Positions 41,702-49,501 of a stretch of DNA of 64,000 nt are shown piece after piece (position 1 is the first letter of the stretch; each line of letters opens with the position of its first letter). Position numbers and translations under genes: made by a program. Source of the stretch: Poriferisodalis sp965231925 (lineage in GTDB: Bacteria > Actinomycetota > Acidimicrobiia > Acidimicrobiales > Poriferisodalaceae). Below the pieces are notes generated by a model. It was not told the DNA's origin, ran no database searches, and was given only the letters and a program-made list of their open reading frames with translations. The stretch spans positions 4,154,001 through 4,218,000 of the forward strand of contig OZ246894.1 in assembly GCA_965231925.1 (NCBI GenBank). Reading direction: 5' to 3'.

Positions 41702-43254
41702 TGCAGCATCGCCCTCAGGTCGTTGATGCCCATAAGGATCTGTTCTTCGAGCTCGGCAAGTTCACCCAGAATCTCGGTCGGTTGCGCCCATTCGACATCA
41801 TCATGTATTAGCTGTTTGTATCGGTTGATGTTCAGTTCGTAATCGCTATTCGCGATGTCAACCTTCGACACACAGAATGATTGCGCGGTCGCAGCCCGCT
41901 CCAACTCCGTACCATCTCGCTCCAGCCAGCGAGCGAGCGCATCGGGAAGGTTGTTTCTCGAGTGCTCATTGTCCGTAAGGTCCCCAGCGAGTGCGCCGAG
42001 CCTTTCCTCGTCCATTAGCGGAGTCCGCTTGTCGTCGAGGCTGTAGCCGTCGGCTTGGAGGTCGTAGAACCAAACGAGGTCAGTGCCTCCGGAGTTCGTC
42101 TTGGTGAAGAGCAGAATCGCGGTCGAGACGCCTGAGTATGGACGGAACACGCCAGCTGGCAACGACACGATGCCATCAAGCTTCTGGTCCTCGACCAAGA
42201 TTCGGCGAAGCTCTTTGTGCGCCCTGGTCGAGCCGAATAGAACACCGTCGGGAACGATGACGGCCGCCCGGCCGCCGGGCCTGAGCAGCCGCAGGAACAG
42301 AGCCACAAACAGTAATTCGGTCTTCTTGGTCCTGACGACCTGCAGGAGGCCCTTGGCGGTGCCCTCGTAGTCGAGCGATCCGGCGAACGGCGGGTTAGCG
42401 AGGATCAGGCTGTAGGCCTCGGAATCGCCGGCGTGATCCTCGGCGAGCGAGTCCCGGTGGCTGACGTTCGGATTCTGCACTCCGTGGAGTTGCATGTTCA
42501 TCGAGCCAATGCGGAGCATCGTGTTGTCAAAGTCGTAACCCGAGAACATCCCATTGTGGAAGTGCTTCGCTTCGGCAGGGCGCGTGAGCGCGGTCGGGTG
42601 CTCGCGGCGGATGTGCTCCCCAGCGCCAACCAGGAAGCCGCAGGTGCCGCTGGCCGGGTCGCAGATCACGTCGTCGGGCTGGGGCGCCATCATCTCGACC
42701 ATCAGCTCGATGATGTGCCGCGGCGTGCGGAACTGGCCGTTCTGGCCGGCCGTCGCGATCTTCGAGAGCATGTACTCGTAGACGTCGCCCTTGGTGTCCC
42801 GGTCCTGCATCTCGACCGCGTCGAGCCCGTCCACTGCCTTTTGCAACAGCCCAGGAGTGGGAATCGTGAGCTTGGCACCGGTCATGTGCTTGGCATGGGT
42901 GCTCTCGTCGGTTCGCTGCTGGAGGAACGGGAACACGTAGTTCTCGACGATGTCGAGCATCTCGGCTGGAGGCAGATTCTTGAACCTCGACCAGCGCAGA
43001 TCCCGGTACGGCCGACCCTCAGCCCGCCCTTCCGGCTGGAACGCCTGCTCCTCAGGGAAGATGTCGTCCTCGGCCGGGATCGGTTTGCCGGTGCGGTTCG
43101 CTTTGTTCTCGGCGAGCGTCTGCTGCTCATCGAGGGCCTTGACGAACAGCAGGTAGGTGAGTTGCTCCATCACCTCCAGCGGGTTCGAGATGCCCCCCGA
43201 CCAGAAGTCGTTCCACACCGCATCGATCTGCCGCTTCAGCTCACCCGTGACCAT
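41698..43254 (-). CDS. hsdM: Type I DNA methyltransferase subunit M
   Basis: The 518-residue N6-adenine methylase has an N-terminal HsdM domain (LKRQIDAVWNDFWSGGISNP), motif I VICDPASGTCGFLVGAGEHI and motif IV LILANPPFAGSLDYEG, plus LRPGGRAAVIVPDGVLFGS. The C-terminal tail has TEILGELAELEEQILMGIND, which contacts HsdS. It is first in the operon; hsdS and hsdR follow with 4-bp overlaps. The ATG at 43254 is the family start. It modifies host DNA to protect it from the R subunit. Confidence 0.92.
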   Translation of the reverse strand: MVTGELKRQIDAVWNDFWSGGISNPLEVMEQLTYLLFVKALDEQQTLAENKANRTGKPIPAEDDIFPEEQAFQPEGRAEGRPYRDLRWSRFKNLPPAEMLDIVENYVFPFLQQRTDESTHAKHMTGAKLTIPTPGLLQKAVDGLDAVEMQDRDTKGDVYEYMLSKIATAGQNGQFRTPRHIIELMVEMMAPQPDDVICDPASGTCGFLVGAGEHIRREHPTALTRPAEAKHFHNGMFSGYDFDNTMLRIGSMNMQLHGVQNPNVSHRDSLAEDHAGDSEAYSLILANPPFAGSLDYEGTAKGLLQVVRTKKTELLFVALFLRLLRPGGRAAVIVPDGVLFGSTRAHKELRRILVEDQKLDGIVSLPAGVFRPYSGVSTAILLFTKTNSGGTDLVWFYDLQADGYSLDDKRTPLMDEERLGALAGDLTDNEHSRNNLPDALARWLERDGTELERAATAQSFCVSKVDIANSDYELNINRYKQLIHDDVEWAQPTEILGELAELEEQILMGINDLRAMLQ

Positions 43255-43408
43255 GGCCGCCCATTCTCGCCCACCACACCGTCCTTCCGCATCGGCGATG
43301 GATTGATCTCGCCGGTGTTCGGAGCCTCAGAACCCGTCGGGCGCCGAGCGTGGCACCTGCCAGATGGAATCGCGCCTGTCTCGGCAAGGTTGGATTCTGT
43401 CAGGATCG

Positions 43409-43984
43409 CTACCCCTCGATGATCCACTCGCTGAAGGGTTCCACGTCTTGCGCCAGAATGTCGAAGAGGGTGCCAAGCGGAGCAACGTCGGTTGGATGAT
43501 CGGCGGCCACTTGGGCCCGCCAGCCGATGCCACTCGCGATTGCCTTTCTGAGTTCCCTGTCGCCGATCGCCGTGGCTGCGTCCCGAAGGCTTGCGAGATC
43601 CTGCTTGATCTCAGCAAACGAGGCCGCCCGGTCCGCGAGACTCTTAGCGGACTGTGCCGCGAGCGCCTTGCGTACTTGCCGTGCCGTCATCGCAGGTCTG
43701 CCATTCACAAGCGTGCTGTGACACGCAAACTGGAACGCCGCTGACTTTCCAACCTCGCCTTCAGCGCGTGACCAAGCGCCGAATAACGGAATCGGTATCT
43801 CAACTTCGTAGGTGTCGCCGCCCTCAGCGTGCAGACGGACGATGAGGCGGGTGTAGTCCGTAAGCAGCGAAGCCAGCGCGCCAATAGCAGCGAGCGCCAC
43901 CGGCCCTGTGCACCGTGCTTCGAGCACCACTTCAGTGTCCCCAAAGTCCGTGTCGACGACTTCCCATCCGAGTGGGCCAGCCAC
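43409..43984 (-). CDS. Hypothetical protein next to the type I operon
   Basis: The 191-residue protein has an N-terminal beta-rich part (GWEVVDTDFGDTEVVLEA, then TYEVEIPIPLFGAW) and a C-terminal helical part with MTARQVRKALAAQSAKSLAD. No family is recognised. It lies upstream of hsdM on the same strand with a gap of 154 bp, and its own upstream region is bounded by the IS30 element. It may be a small accessory gene of the restriction locus or belong with the zinc-ribbon gene from which the IS30 now separates it. Confidence 0.6.
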   Translation of the reverse strand: MAGPLGWEVVDTDFGDTEVVLEARCTGPVALAAIGALASLLTDYTRLIVRLHAEGGDTYEVEIPIPLFGAWSRAEGEVGKSAAFQFACHSTLVNGRPAMTARQVRKALAAQSAKSLADRAASFAEIKQDLASLRDAATAIGDRELRKAIASGIGWRAQVAADHPTDVAPLGTLFDILAQDVEPFSEWIIEG

Positions 43985-44045
43985 GACCGTTCGTACGAGG
44001 AACGGAGTCGCGTGCAGCCCCTGGTCGTCAGTGGGCGGACTCCAC

Positions 44046-45077
44046 CGGTGGTTGCGAGTGATCGGTCATGATGACCGGTTGTTCAACACAGCAACCACCA
44101 GTGGAGGTGTCCAGTATGGCAGCGAGGCTGAGCGCGTTCGAGCGCGCCCGGATTGAGGCGATGAGATCGGCGGGAGCGACCGCTGAGGACATCGCGGTGG
44201 TGCTGGGCCGGCACCCGGCGACGGTCTATCGCGAGCTGGGCCGCTGCGGCGGCCCCAAGGCCGTGTACGACGCGGCGTCAGCGACCGCTGACGCGAGCCG
44301 CCAGGCGCGGCGGCCCCGGGCATGCAAGCTCGAAGCGGACCCGGTGCTGGCCGCCCAGGTGAAGCGCAGGATGAACCAGCGCTGGTCGCCGCAGGCGATC
44401 AGCGCCGATCTCGCCGGCGAGGGACAGCGGGTATGCGCGGAGACGATCTACCGGGCCGCGTACAGCGGCTGCGGGCTCGGCGCCGACGCGTGGAAAGACC
44501 TGCCGAGGGGCCGCCGGCGTCGCCGTCCGCGCAGCCGCCACCGCGAAAAAGCCAGCCCGCTGGGGGATTATCGGCCTTTGAGCGAGCGGCCCCCAGCCGC
44601 CGAAGACCGAGACGAGGCGGGCCACTGGGAAGGCGACCTGATCATCGGGGCAGCCAACCGCAGCGCCGCGGCCACCCTGGTGGAGCGCGTCAGCCGCCAC
44701 ACGCTGGTCGTCGCATTGCCCCACGGCTACACAGCGCCCAACGTCGCCGCCGCGGTCACCGCCGCGTTGGCCCGCCAGCCCGCCCATCTGGTGCGCAGCC
44801 TCACCTGGGACCAAGGCCGCGAGATGGCCCGCTGGGCCGACATCGAAACCGCGCTCGGCATCGAGGTGTTCTTCTGCGACCCCCACAGCCCATGGCAGCG
44901 CGGCACCAACGAGCAGACCAACGGGCTGCTGCGACGCTGGCTGCCCAAAGGCACACCGCTGAACCTCAGTCCGCTGCGACTGTCAGTCATCGAGGACAAC
45001 CTCAACTGGATGCCCCGCCGACTCCACAACTGGCAATCAGCCGCCGACATCTACACTCAACTCACTCGCAACCACCG
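44046..45077. mobile_element. IS30-family insertion sequence
   Basis: Inverted ends of at least 16 bp, CGGTGGTTGCGAGTGA at 44046-44061 and its complement at 45062-45077, flank a single transposase gene. The full element may extend a few bases on either side. The right end lies exactly at the 3' end of the zinc-ribbon gene (45062-46393), whose last codons are read from IS sequence. I could not assign a target duplication. Confidence 0.85.
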
Positions 45078-45081
45078 ATAG
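44116..45081 (+). CDS. IS30-family transposase
   Basis: The 321-residue transposase begins with LSAFERARIEAMRSAGATAE and a helix-turn-helix (DIAVVLGRHPATVYRELGR), the IS30 pattern. DDE catalytic residues are in HWEGDLIIGAANRSA (first Asp), SLTWDQGREMARW (second) and SPWQRGTNEQTNGLLRRW (Glu). NWMPRRLHNWQSAADIYTQL ends it. The gene seems complete, so the element could still be mobile. The stop codon falls just past the right inverted repeat. Confidence 0.92.
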   Translation: MAARLSAFERARIEAMRSAGATAEDIAVVLGRHPATVYRELGRCGGPKAVYDAASATADASRQARRPRACKLEADPVLAAQVKRRMNQRWSPQAISADLAGEGQRVCAETIYRAAYSGCGLGADAWKDLPRGRRRRRPRSRHREKASPLGDYRPLSERPPAAEDRDEAGHWEGDLIIGAANRSAAATLVERVSRHTLVVALPHGYTAPNVAAAVTAALARQPAHLVRSLTWDQGREMARWADIETALGIEVFFCDPHSPWQRGTNEQTNGLLRRWLPKGTPLNLSPLRLSVIEDNLNWMPRRLHNWQSAADIYTQLTRNHR

Positions 45082-46393
45082 AGCTTGCCGTGCTTCTTCC
45101 CGTCACCAATGCGAACGCCATGTCCATGACACCGCAAGCCTCAACGAGGCACAACACTGCGTCGCACAGCTCCTCCAGCGCCATCACCGCTGGAGTCCGG
45201 CCCTCAGCTTGGCGGCGGGCTGGCGACAACTCAACCATCCCGTCGGCCCGGACTCTGAAGTCACGATGTCCGAAGGCGTTCCGCACGGCAGTGCCGTTGA
45301 CATAGGGTCCGATGGCCCAGCCTTGGTCTCTTGCAACCCGAGCCAAACTCGCCACAGTCTTGGCCTGGGTGTCTTCGAAGTTCATCACGCCTGCTGCCGC
45401 GCACGCGATGCCGAGGTGGAGCTTTACCGGCTGTTCCATGAGCAGGTGTCCATGCTCCAGCAGGTCAGCTAGGGATTGACGCTGAGACTCCGGCTCGCCG
45501 CAGGCGACAGCCAGACGCGCGGCGTTGAGGAGGTCCTGTAGCGATTCGGTTGCACGCTCCGCAAAGAAGTCTGTGTCGACGACAGTGGACAGAGCCTCGC
45601 TGTACGAAGCAAGCAGAGAGCGGTGCTCGTCGGCCAAACGCCAGAACCGTTGCTCGTCAGAGATCGTGCCAGCGACGCAATGCCACACCAGCGCCGAAAT
45701 CGCGGCACCTTCATGCTCAGTTGCCAGTTGGTGCTGCTCCAGCGTCGCGAACCCCCGTGCTGATGCTGTCGAAAGATCCCCCTCGATTGCCAGGCTGATC
45801 CAGGTAGCAGCAGGATTGTCGGAAAGCCCGAGCTCCGCGATCCGCTCGAATAACGCGTCGCAAGCCCAGATTGCATCAGTGGCCTCATCCAGGTTCTGCT
45901 GTAACTCCGGCTGAAGCCGCTGTGCCTGTTGGCCGTCGCGAGCTTCGAGCATCGCGACAGTGGTGTCGAATACCCGAACCAACCCCTCGACTGCGTCCTT
46001 GACATTCCGGGCGAAGGCTCCCCAAGGCCTGAGTTCACGGGTCTCTTGGACCCAGGCCACCAGCCCCGCCACATCGCGCGCGACTTCCTGCAACGCCTCT
46101 GATCGCGCATGCTCAGTCCGAGCAATGGCGTTAGCGCCGGTCGAGATTCGGTCCGTCAACTCCGACAGCAGAGGTGAGGTCAACATCTCGATTGGCGAAG
46201 CATCCGGTGGTGGCCCGGGCGCTGCCCGGATCTGCTTCACCGATATGAGCGCACGCTTGCGGCTCTGGTATTGAAGATCGACCTCAGTTGGTGCCGCCCG
46301 GGCACCGCAATCAGGGCAGTCAAGGCCCTTCTGCCGCCTCGTGCCACAGCCGCGGCAGCCGATCGCGTCGAATCCCAAGCGAATATCCACCAA
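45062..46393 (-). CDS. Zinc-ribbon protein with HEPN-like RX4H motif, end made by IS30
   Basis: The 443-residue protein starts with a zinc ribbon (C13, C16, C26, C29), followed by a long helical region (residues about 60-330) and RNAFGHRDFRV near the end. R371 and H376 form the RX4H spacing of HEPN ribonuclease active sites. The last roughly 5 residues (about SIGGCE) are read out of the IS30 right end, so the C-terminus is probably truncated or altered. Start codons TTG at 46393 and GTG at 46390 are both possible. It was probably the neighbour of the 43409-43984 gene before the IS arrived. No named family is recognised. Confidence 0.6.
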   Translation of the reverse strand: MVDIRLGFDAIGCRGCGTRRQKGLDCPDCGARAAPTEVDLQYQSRKRALISVKQIRAAPGPPPDASPIEMLTSPLLSELTDRISTGANAIARTEHARSEALQEVARDVAGLVAWVQETRELRPWGAFARNVKDAVEGLVRVFDTTVAMLEARDGQQAQRLQPELQQNLDEATDAIWACDALFERIAELGLSDNPAATWISLAIEGDLSTASARGFATLEQHQLATEHEGAAISALVWHCVAGTISDEQRFWRLADEHRSLLASYSEALSTVVDTDFFAERATESLQDLLNAARLAVACGEPESQRQSLADLLEHGHLLMEQPVKLHLGIACAAAGVMNFEDTQAKTVASLARVARDQGWAIGPYVNGTAVRNAFGHRDFRVRADGMVELSPARRQAEGRTPAVMALEELCDAVLCLVEACGVMDMAFALVTGRSTASSIGGCE

Positions 46394-46632
46394 CGAACCA
46401 CCATAGGAGCATCTACCGCACCAGAGTCCTGCTGTATGCAGGCAAACCCGACTGGAGCCTGCTCGACACCCTCACTCCACGCTAAGAGGCCGCGCGGATA
46501 GGTGAGGCTGCTTTTGGCCAATTTCGTTCACGTCATCGGGGGGTTCAGCAAAGCCGCAGGTCAGGGCGTTGTGGCAGCCGGCAGCCAGCCGGGCGTTTCC
46601 GCAGGTCAGCGCCTATCCGCTCACCCTCTAAA
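46394..46632. other. Gap with inverted and direct short repeats
   Basis: A 9-bp inverted repeat GCGGATAGG/CCTATCCGC bounds 46494-46620, and CCGCAGGTCAG occurs directly twice inside (46555 and 46600). The outer part to 46485 is a plus-strand frame ending RVLLYAGKPDWSLLDTLTPR that looks like the tail of an otherwise lost gene. The IS1380 element begins at 46633. No complete gene is seen. Confidence 0.4.
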
Positions 46633-48266
46633 CCTGAATCCACCGGTGTGATTCAGGGCGGGTCGGGTGGGGACTGGGTCCGGTGGGGGTGTCGTGTCGG
46701 CGGTCTTGGGGGTGCTGGGGGGCGTGGGGTGCCCGGTTCGGCTTGGGGGTCGGGTTGTGTGCTGCGCCTTGTGGGGGGTGTGCTGCGCGGCGCGGCGTGA
46801 CGCTGGGGCCGGTTCAGCAGTGCTGGGGCAGGCTGCGGATCTTGTCGAGCGCGGCGGTGAAGGTGTGGGCCCAGGGCCATCGGGCTGGGAGCCGCGGGGT
46901 GGGTCGGCCGCTGCGGTTGACGAGCCGGCCGGGCATGGTGAGCAGGCGCCGTGCGAGGGAGGCTGCGACGGTGAGTTTTTGGGGGTCGTGGGTGTTGCCG
47001 ATGCGGGCTGTCCAGCGTGCGAGGTTGTGCGCCAAGGCGGCGCAGGCGAGCCAAGCGGCGTTCGCCGCGAAGCTGCCCGAGGGGCTGCGGGCGAGGCCGC
47101 CGGCTTTGAGGTCTTTGACGGCGAGCTCGACGCGTGCGTGACAGCGATGGGCGGCGTCGGCTGTTTTGGTGTCGAGCGTGTCGGCGTCGATGTCGGCGGC
47201 CGCGGCGTGGTGGCGCCAGTGGGGGAACAGGTCGCCTTGTTCGCCGACGAGTCGGGTGCGGCGCACCGCCAGCCGCACCGTGCGTGCGGGCTTGCCTCGC
47301 GGGCGTCGGCCGGAGGTCAGGGTCGTCTCGGCGACGTGGGCTTCGCCGTCGTCGGTGTAGCCGATCGGTTCCCATTCGTCCTCGCCGATTGCTGCGATCG
47401 CCTTGTCGACGGCGGGGTTGCGGCCCACAGCCACCAGGAACCTCACGCCGAGCCCGTCGAGCTTGTCGGCCAGGTCCCAGGAGAAGAACCCCGCGTCGGC
47501 GCGCAGCGTCAGGTCCGCTCCCGGCGCCAAGCGGCGCACCCTGGCGACGGTCTCCGCTGCGAACCGGACATGGCCGCGCTGGGAGGAGCCCTTGCGCATC
47601 CGGGAGCGCAGGATCTCGCCGGTGTCGTCGCGGACAGCGACCAAAGGGTGATAGCCCAGCGTGCGGGTGTAACCGTAGGCGGCGCCGTGCTTCGCGTCGC
47701 TGTGGACCTCGCGGATCGTGGAGTCGACATCGATCGTGATCTGTTCGGTCGCGGGCGCGGCGCCCGCGTCCCACGCGCGGCCCAACGCCAGCTCCTGAGC
47801 GCGGTCGAGCTGGCGCACATGACCCCACGCGAACGACCTCGCGAACGTTCCCAAAGTGGACGGCGCCGCCGGCGCGAACCCCAGCACCGACCGCGTCGAG
47901 GCGGCCCGCAGCCGATCCGCGTCAGCGAAGAACGAGCCGCCCACCAGCATCGAGAACACCGCCGTGAGCACCTTCGCGCCCGAACCGCGGCCCGCCTGCG
48001 GCGGACGCACCGTCTCGCCGATCAGCTCCTCGAGACCCAAACGGGCCGCCAACGAGCCCGCCAGCAGCAACCCCGCATCGCCAACCAAAGACTCCTCGTC
48101 GAACACTGCCTCGATCCGGTCCAAACCCCGAGTAACGTCGCTCACAGAAAGTGCCTCCCGTCATGGCATCACGCCGACTCATCGTCAACGGCCAAAATGC
48201 CACGTCAGGAGGCCTTTCTGACGGACGCCCACCACCCAAACCCGCCACCCCACCGGTGGATTCAGG
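46633..48266. mobile_element. IS1380-family insertion sequence
   Basis: Perfect 16-bp inverted ends, CCTGAATCCACCGGTG at 46633-46648 and its complement at 48251-48266, define a 1634-bp element. A transposase gene occupies 46814-48145. Flanking bases do not form an obvious direct duplication, so the surroundings were rearranged after insertion. The right end directly abuts the decayed IS110. Confidence 0.9.
46814..48145 (-). CDS. IS1380-family transposase
   Basis: The 443-residue transposase has the IS1380 pattern: FDEESLVGDAGLLLAGSLAARLG at the start, ITIDVDSTIREVHSDAKHGAAYGY (first catalytic Asp), LTLRADAGFFSWDLAD (second Asp), and the C-terminal ARVELAVKDLKAGGLARSP (Glu). Length fits a complete enzyme. 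The start is the ATG at 48145. It appears functional, unlike its IS110 neighbour. Confidence 0.92.
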   Translation of the reverse strand: MSDVTRGLDRIEAVFDEESLVGDAGLLLAGSLAARLGLEELIGETVRPPQAGRGSGAKVLTAVFSMLVGGSFFADADRLRAASTRSVLGFAPAAPSTLGTFARSFAWGHVRQLDRAQELALGRAWDAGAAPATEQITIDVDSTIREVHSDAKHGAAYGYTRTLGYHPLVAVRDDTGEILRSRMRKGSSQRGHVRFAAETVARVRRLAPGADLTLRADAGFFSWDLADKLDGLGVRFLVAVGRNPAVDKAIAAIGEDEWEPIGYTDDGEAHVAETTLTSGRRPRGKPARTVRLAVRRTRLVGEQGDLFPHWRHHAAAADIDADTLDTKTADAAHRCHARVELAVKDLKAGGLARSPSGSFAANAAWLACAALAHNLARWTARIGNTHDPQKLTVAASLARRLLTMPGRLVNRSGRPTPRLPARWPWAHTFTAALDKIRSLPQHC

Positions 48267-48869
48267 CTGAGAGCCCCCCAGCGCGTCGCGAGGCTGCGCA
48301 GCGATCTCTTGGCGCCGGCGGCCGCCTCGCCGCGGCCGGGGTCAGACCGCAGCCGTGAGCAGGCCTTGACCAACGAAACGGTGCTCAGGCCGCGCAAAAG
48401 GGGCCGTGACCTGCTCTGACGCGGTCACCACCAAGCCTTTGACCTGGTTCATCGCAGTGGCGCGGGCCTTGACCGCTGAACGTCGTGCCATCCTCAGCAC
48501 CCGGATCGCTTCCACAGGCCCATCAGCGGACTTGGGTGCCGCGGTGGCCTCGCCCGACAACACTGAACATGCCGCGGCGACAGCGTCCGCGGCGTCGTTC
48601 TTGTCCCCGCGGCGGCCCCGCCGTCCCGGCCGCAGCACCTCGACCACTGCCACGCCCTGCCCAGCGAGGAACCGCGACAGGCCTGCGCCGTAGCTGTGGG
48701 CGCCTTCCACGCCGACACACTCCACACCGCCCCAAGCGCGCAGCCACCCCAACAGCTGCCCATAGCCGGCCTGCGTCGCCGCGAACGACGCCGTCGCCCA
48801 CAGCCGCCCCGCCGTATCCACCGCTGCGGCGACATGAGCGTCGCGGTGCGTGCCCACGCCGCCGACGAC
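48267..48869 (-). pseudogene. Decayed IS110-family transposase
   Basis: The frame from about 48869 reads VVGGVGTHRDAHVAAAVDTAGR, an IS110 (DEDD) N-terminus, but the first catalytic Asp of GVDTH is replaced by Gly. RGRRGDKNDAADAVAAA and ARRSAVKARATAMNQVKGL follow, as in the family. A TGA ends it at 48342, but the next part, AKRSLRSLATRWGALS, continues in another frame to the IS1380 end. The rest of the transposase is absent. It is therefore a broken element with a frameshift, cut by IS1380. Confidence 0.8.
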
Positions 48870-49501
48870 TCAATATCGAACCTGACCCTGATCTGGCACA
48901 ATCGGCTTGCCCTCCTTGGAAAACCCAATGGACTGAGCACCACCGGCCAGAACGACCGACAGTGCACTCAAGGCGCTAGAACCGACGCTCCTATCAGGTC
49001 ACACTCCTTCCGACCGGCCAGTGCGCGCCCCCGACGCGACACAGGCCGACAGATCGTTCACAAGGCACGAAGCCAGCAAAGACTCGAGTCACACCAGCAC
49101 CCATCGGGGACACGCCCAACAGTATGAGTGCGAAGAACCGCATATGTGGGCTACCGCGAGCGGCATCAACCAAACTCGTGGAGACTCTATGACAGCCGAC
49201 ACTGAGAGCCGTCAGGGTGGTCGACCACGAATCACAATCTGTCCGCACCACATCAACTGTGCGCGCTCAGGTCCGGCGCCCGGCACGCCCTTGCCGCCGC
49301 GGATCTCTCCGATGGCACCTCTTAGCCAGCGGTGTTGGATCAGGTGCGCCCAAGGCAGGCGGGTAGGCAGCAGCCATGGCTTGACACCGATACGCGCAGC
49401 AGCCTGTCCGTCCGCCCAATTGGCAGTGCTGCAACAGCGTTTGTCTTGATCACGCCACACCGCTTCTTAGTTCCGAGTCGACACAAGCCAATCATCGCAT
49501 C
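48870..49501. other. 632-bp stretch, no confident gene
   Basis: The left part is probably the 5' flank of the IS110. A minus-strand frame (49212-49460) with IGVKPWLLPTRLPWAHLIQH and HRWLRGAIGEIRGG has protein-like periodicity and may be a gene fragment, but I cannot name it. The right end is the 3' flank of the ATPase gene and is more AT-rich. Nothing else is supported. Confidence 0.4.

Noticed and set aside
42433..43422. Plus-strand 329-residue protein opposite hsdM
   Set aside because: Shadow frame of the methylase, Val/His/Arg-rich with no motif.
46667..48358. Plus-strand 563-residue protein opposite the IS1380 transposase
   Set aside because: Shadow frame in GC-rich sequence; the transposase with catalytic acids lies on the minus strand.
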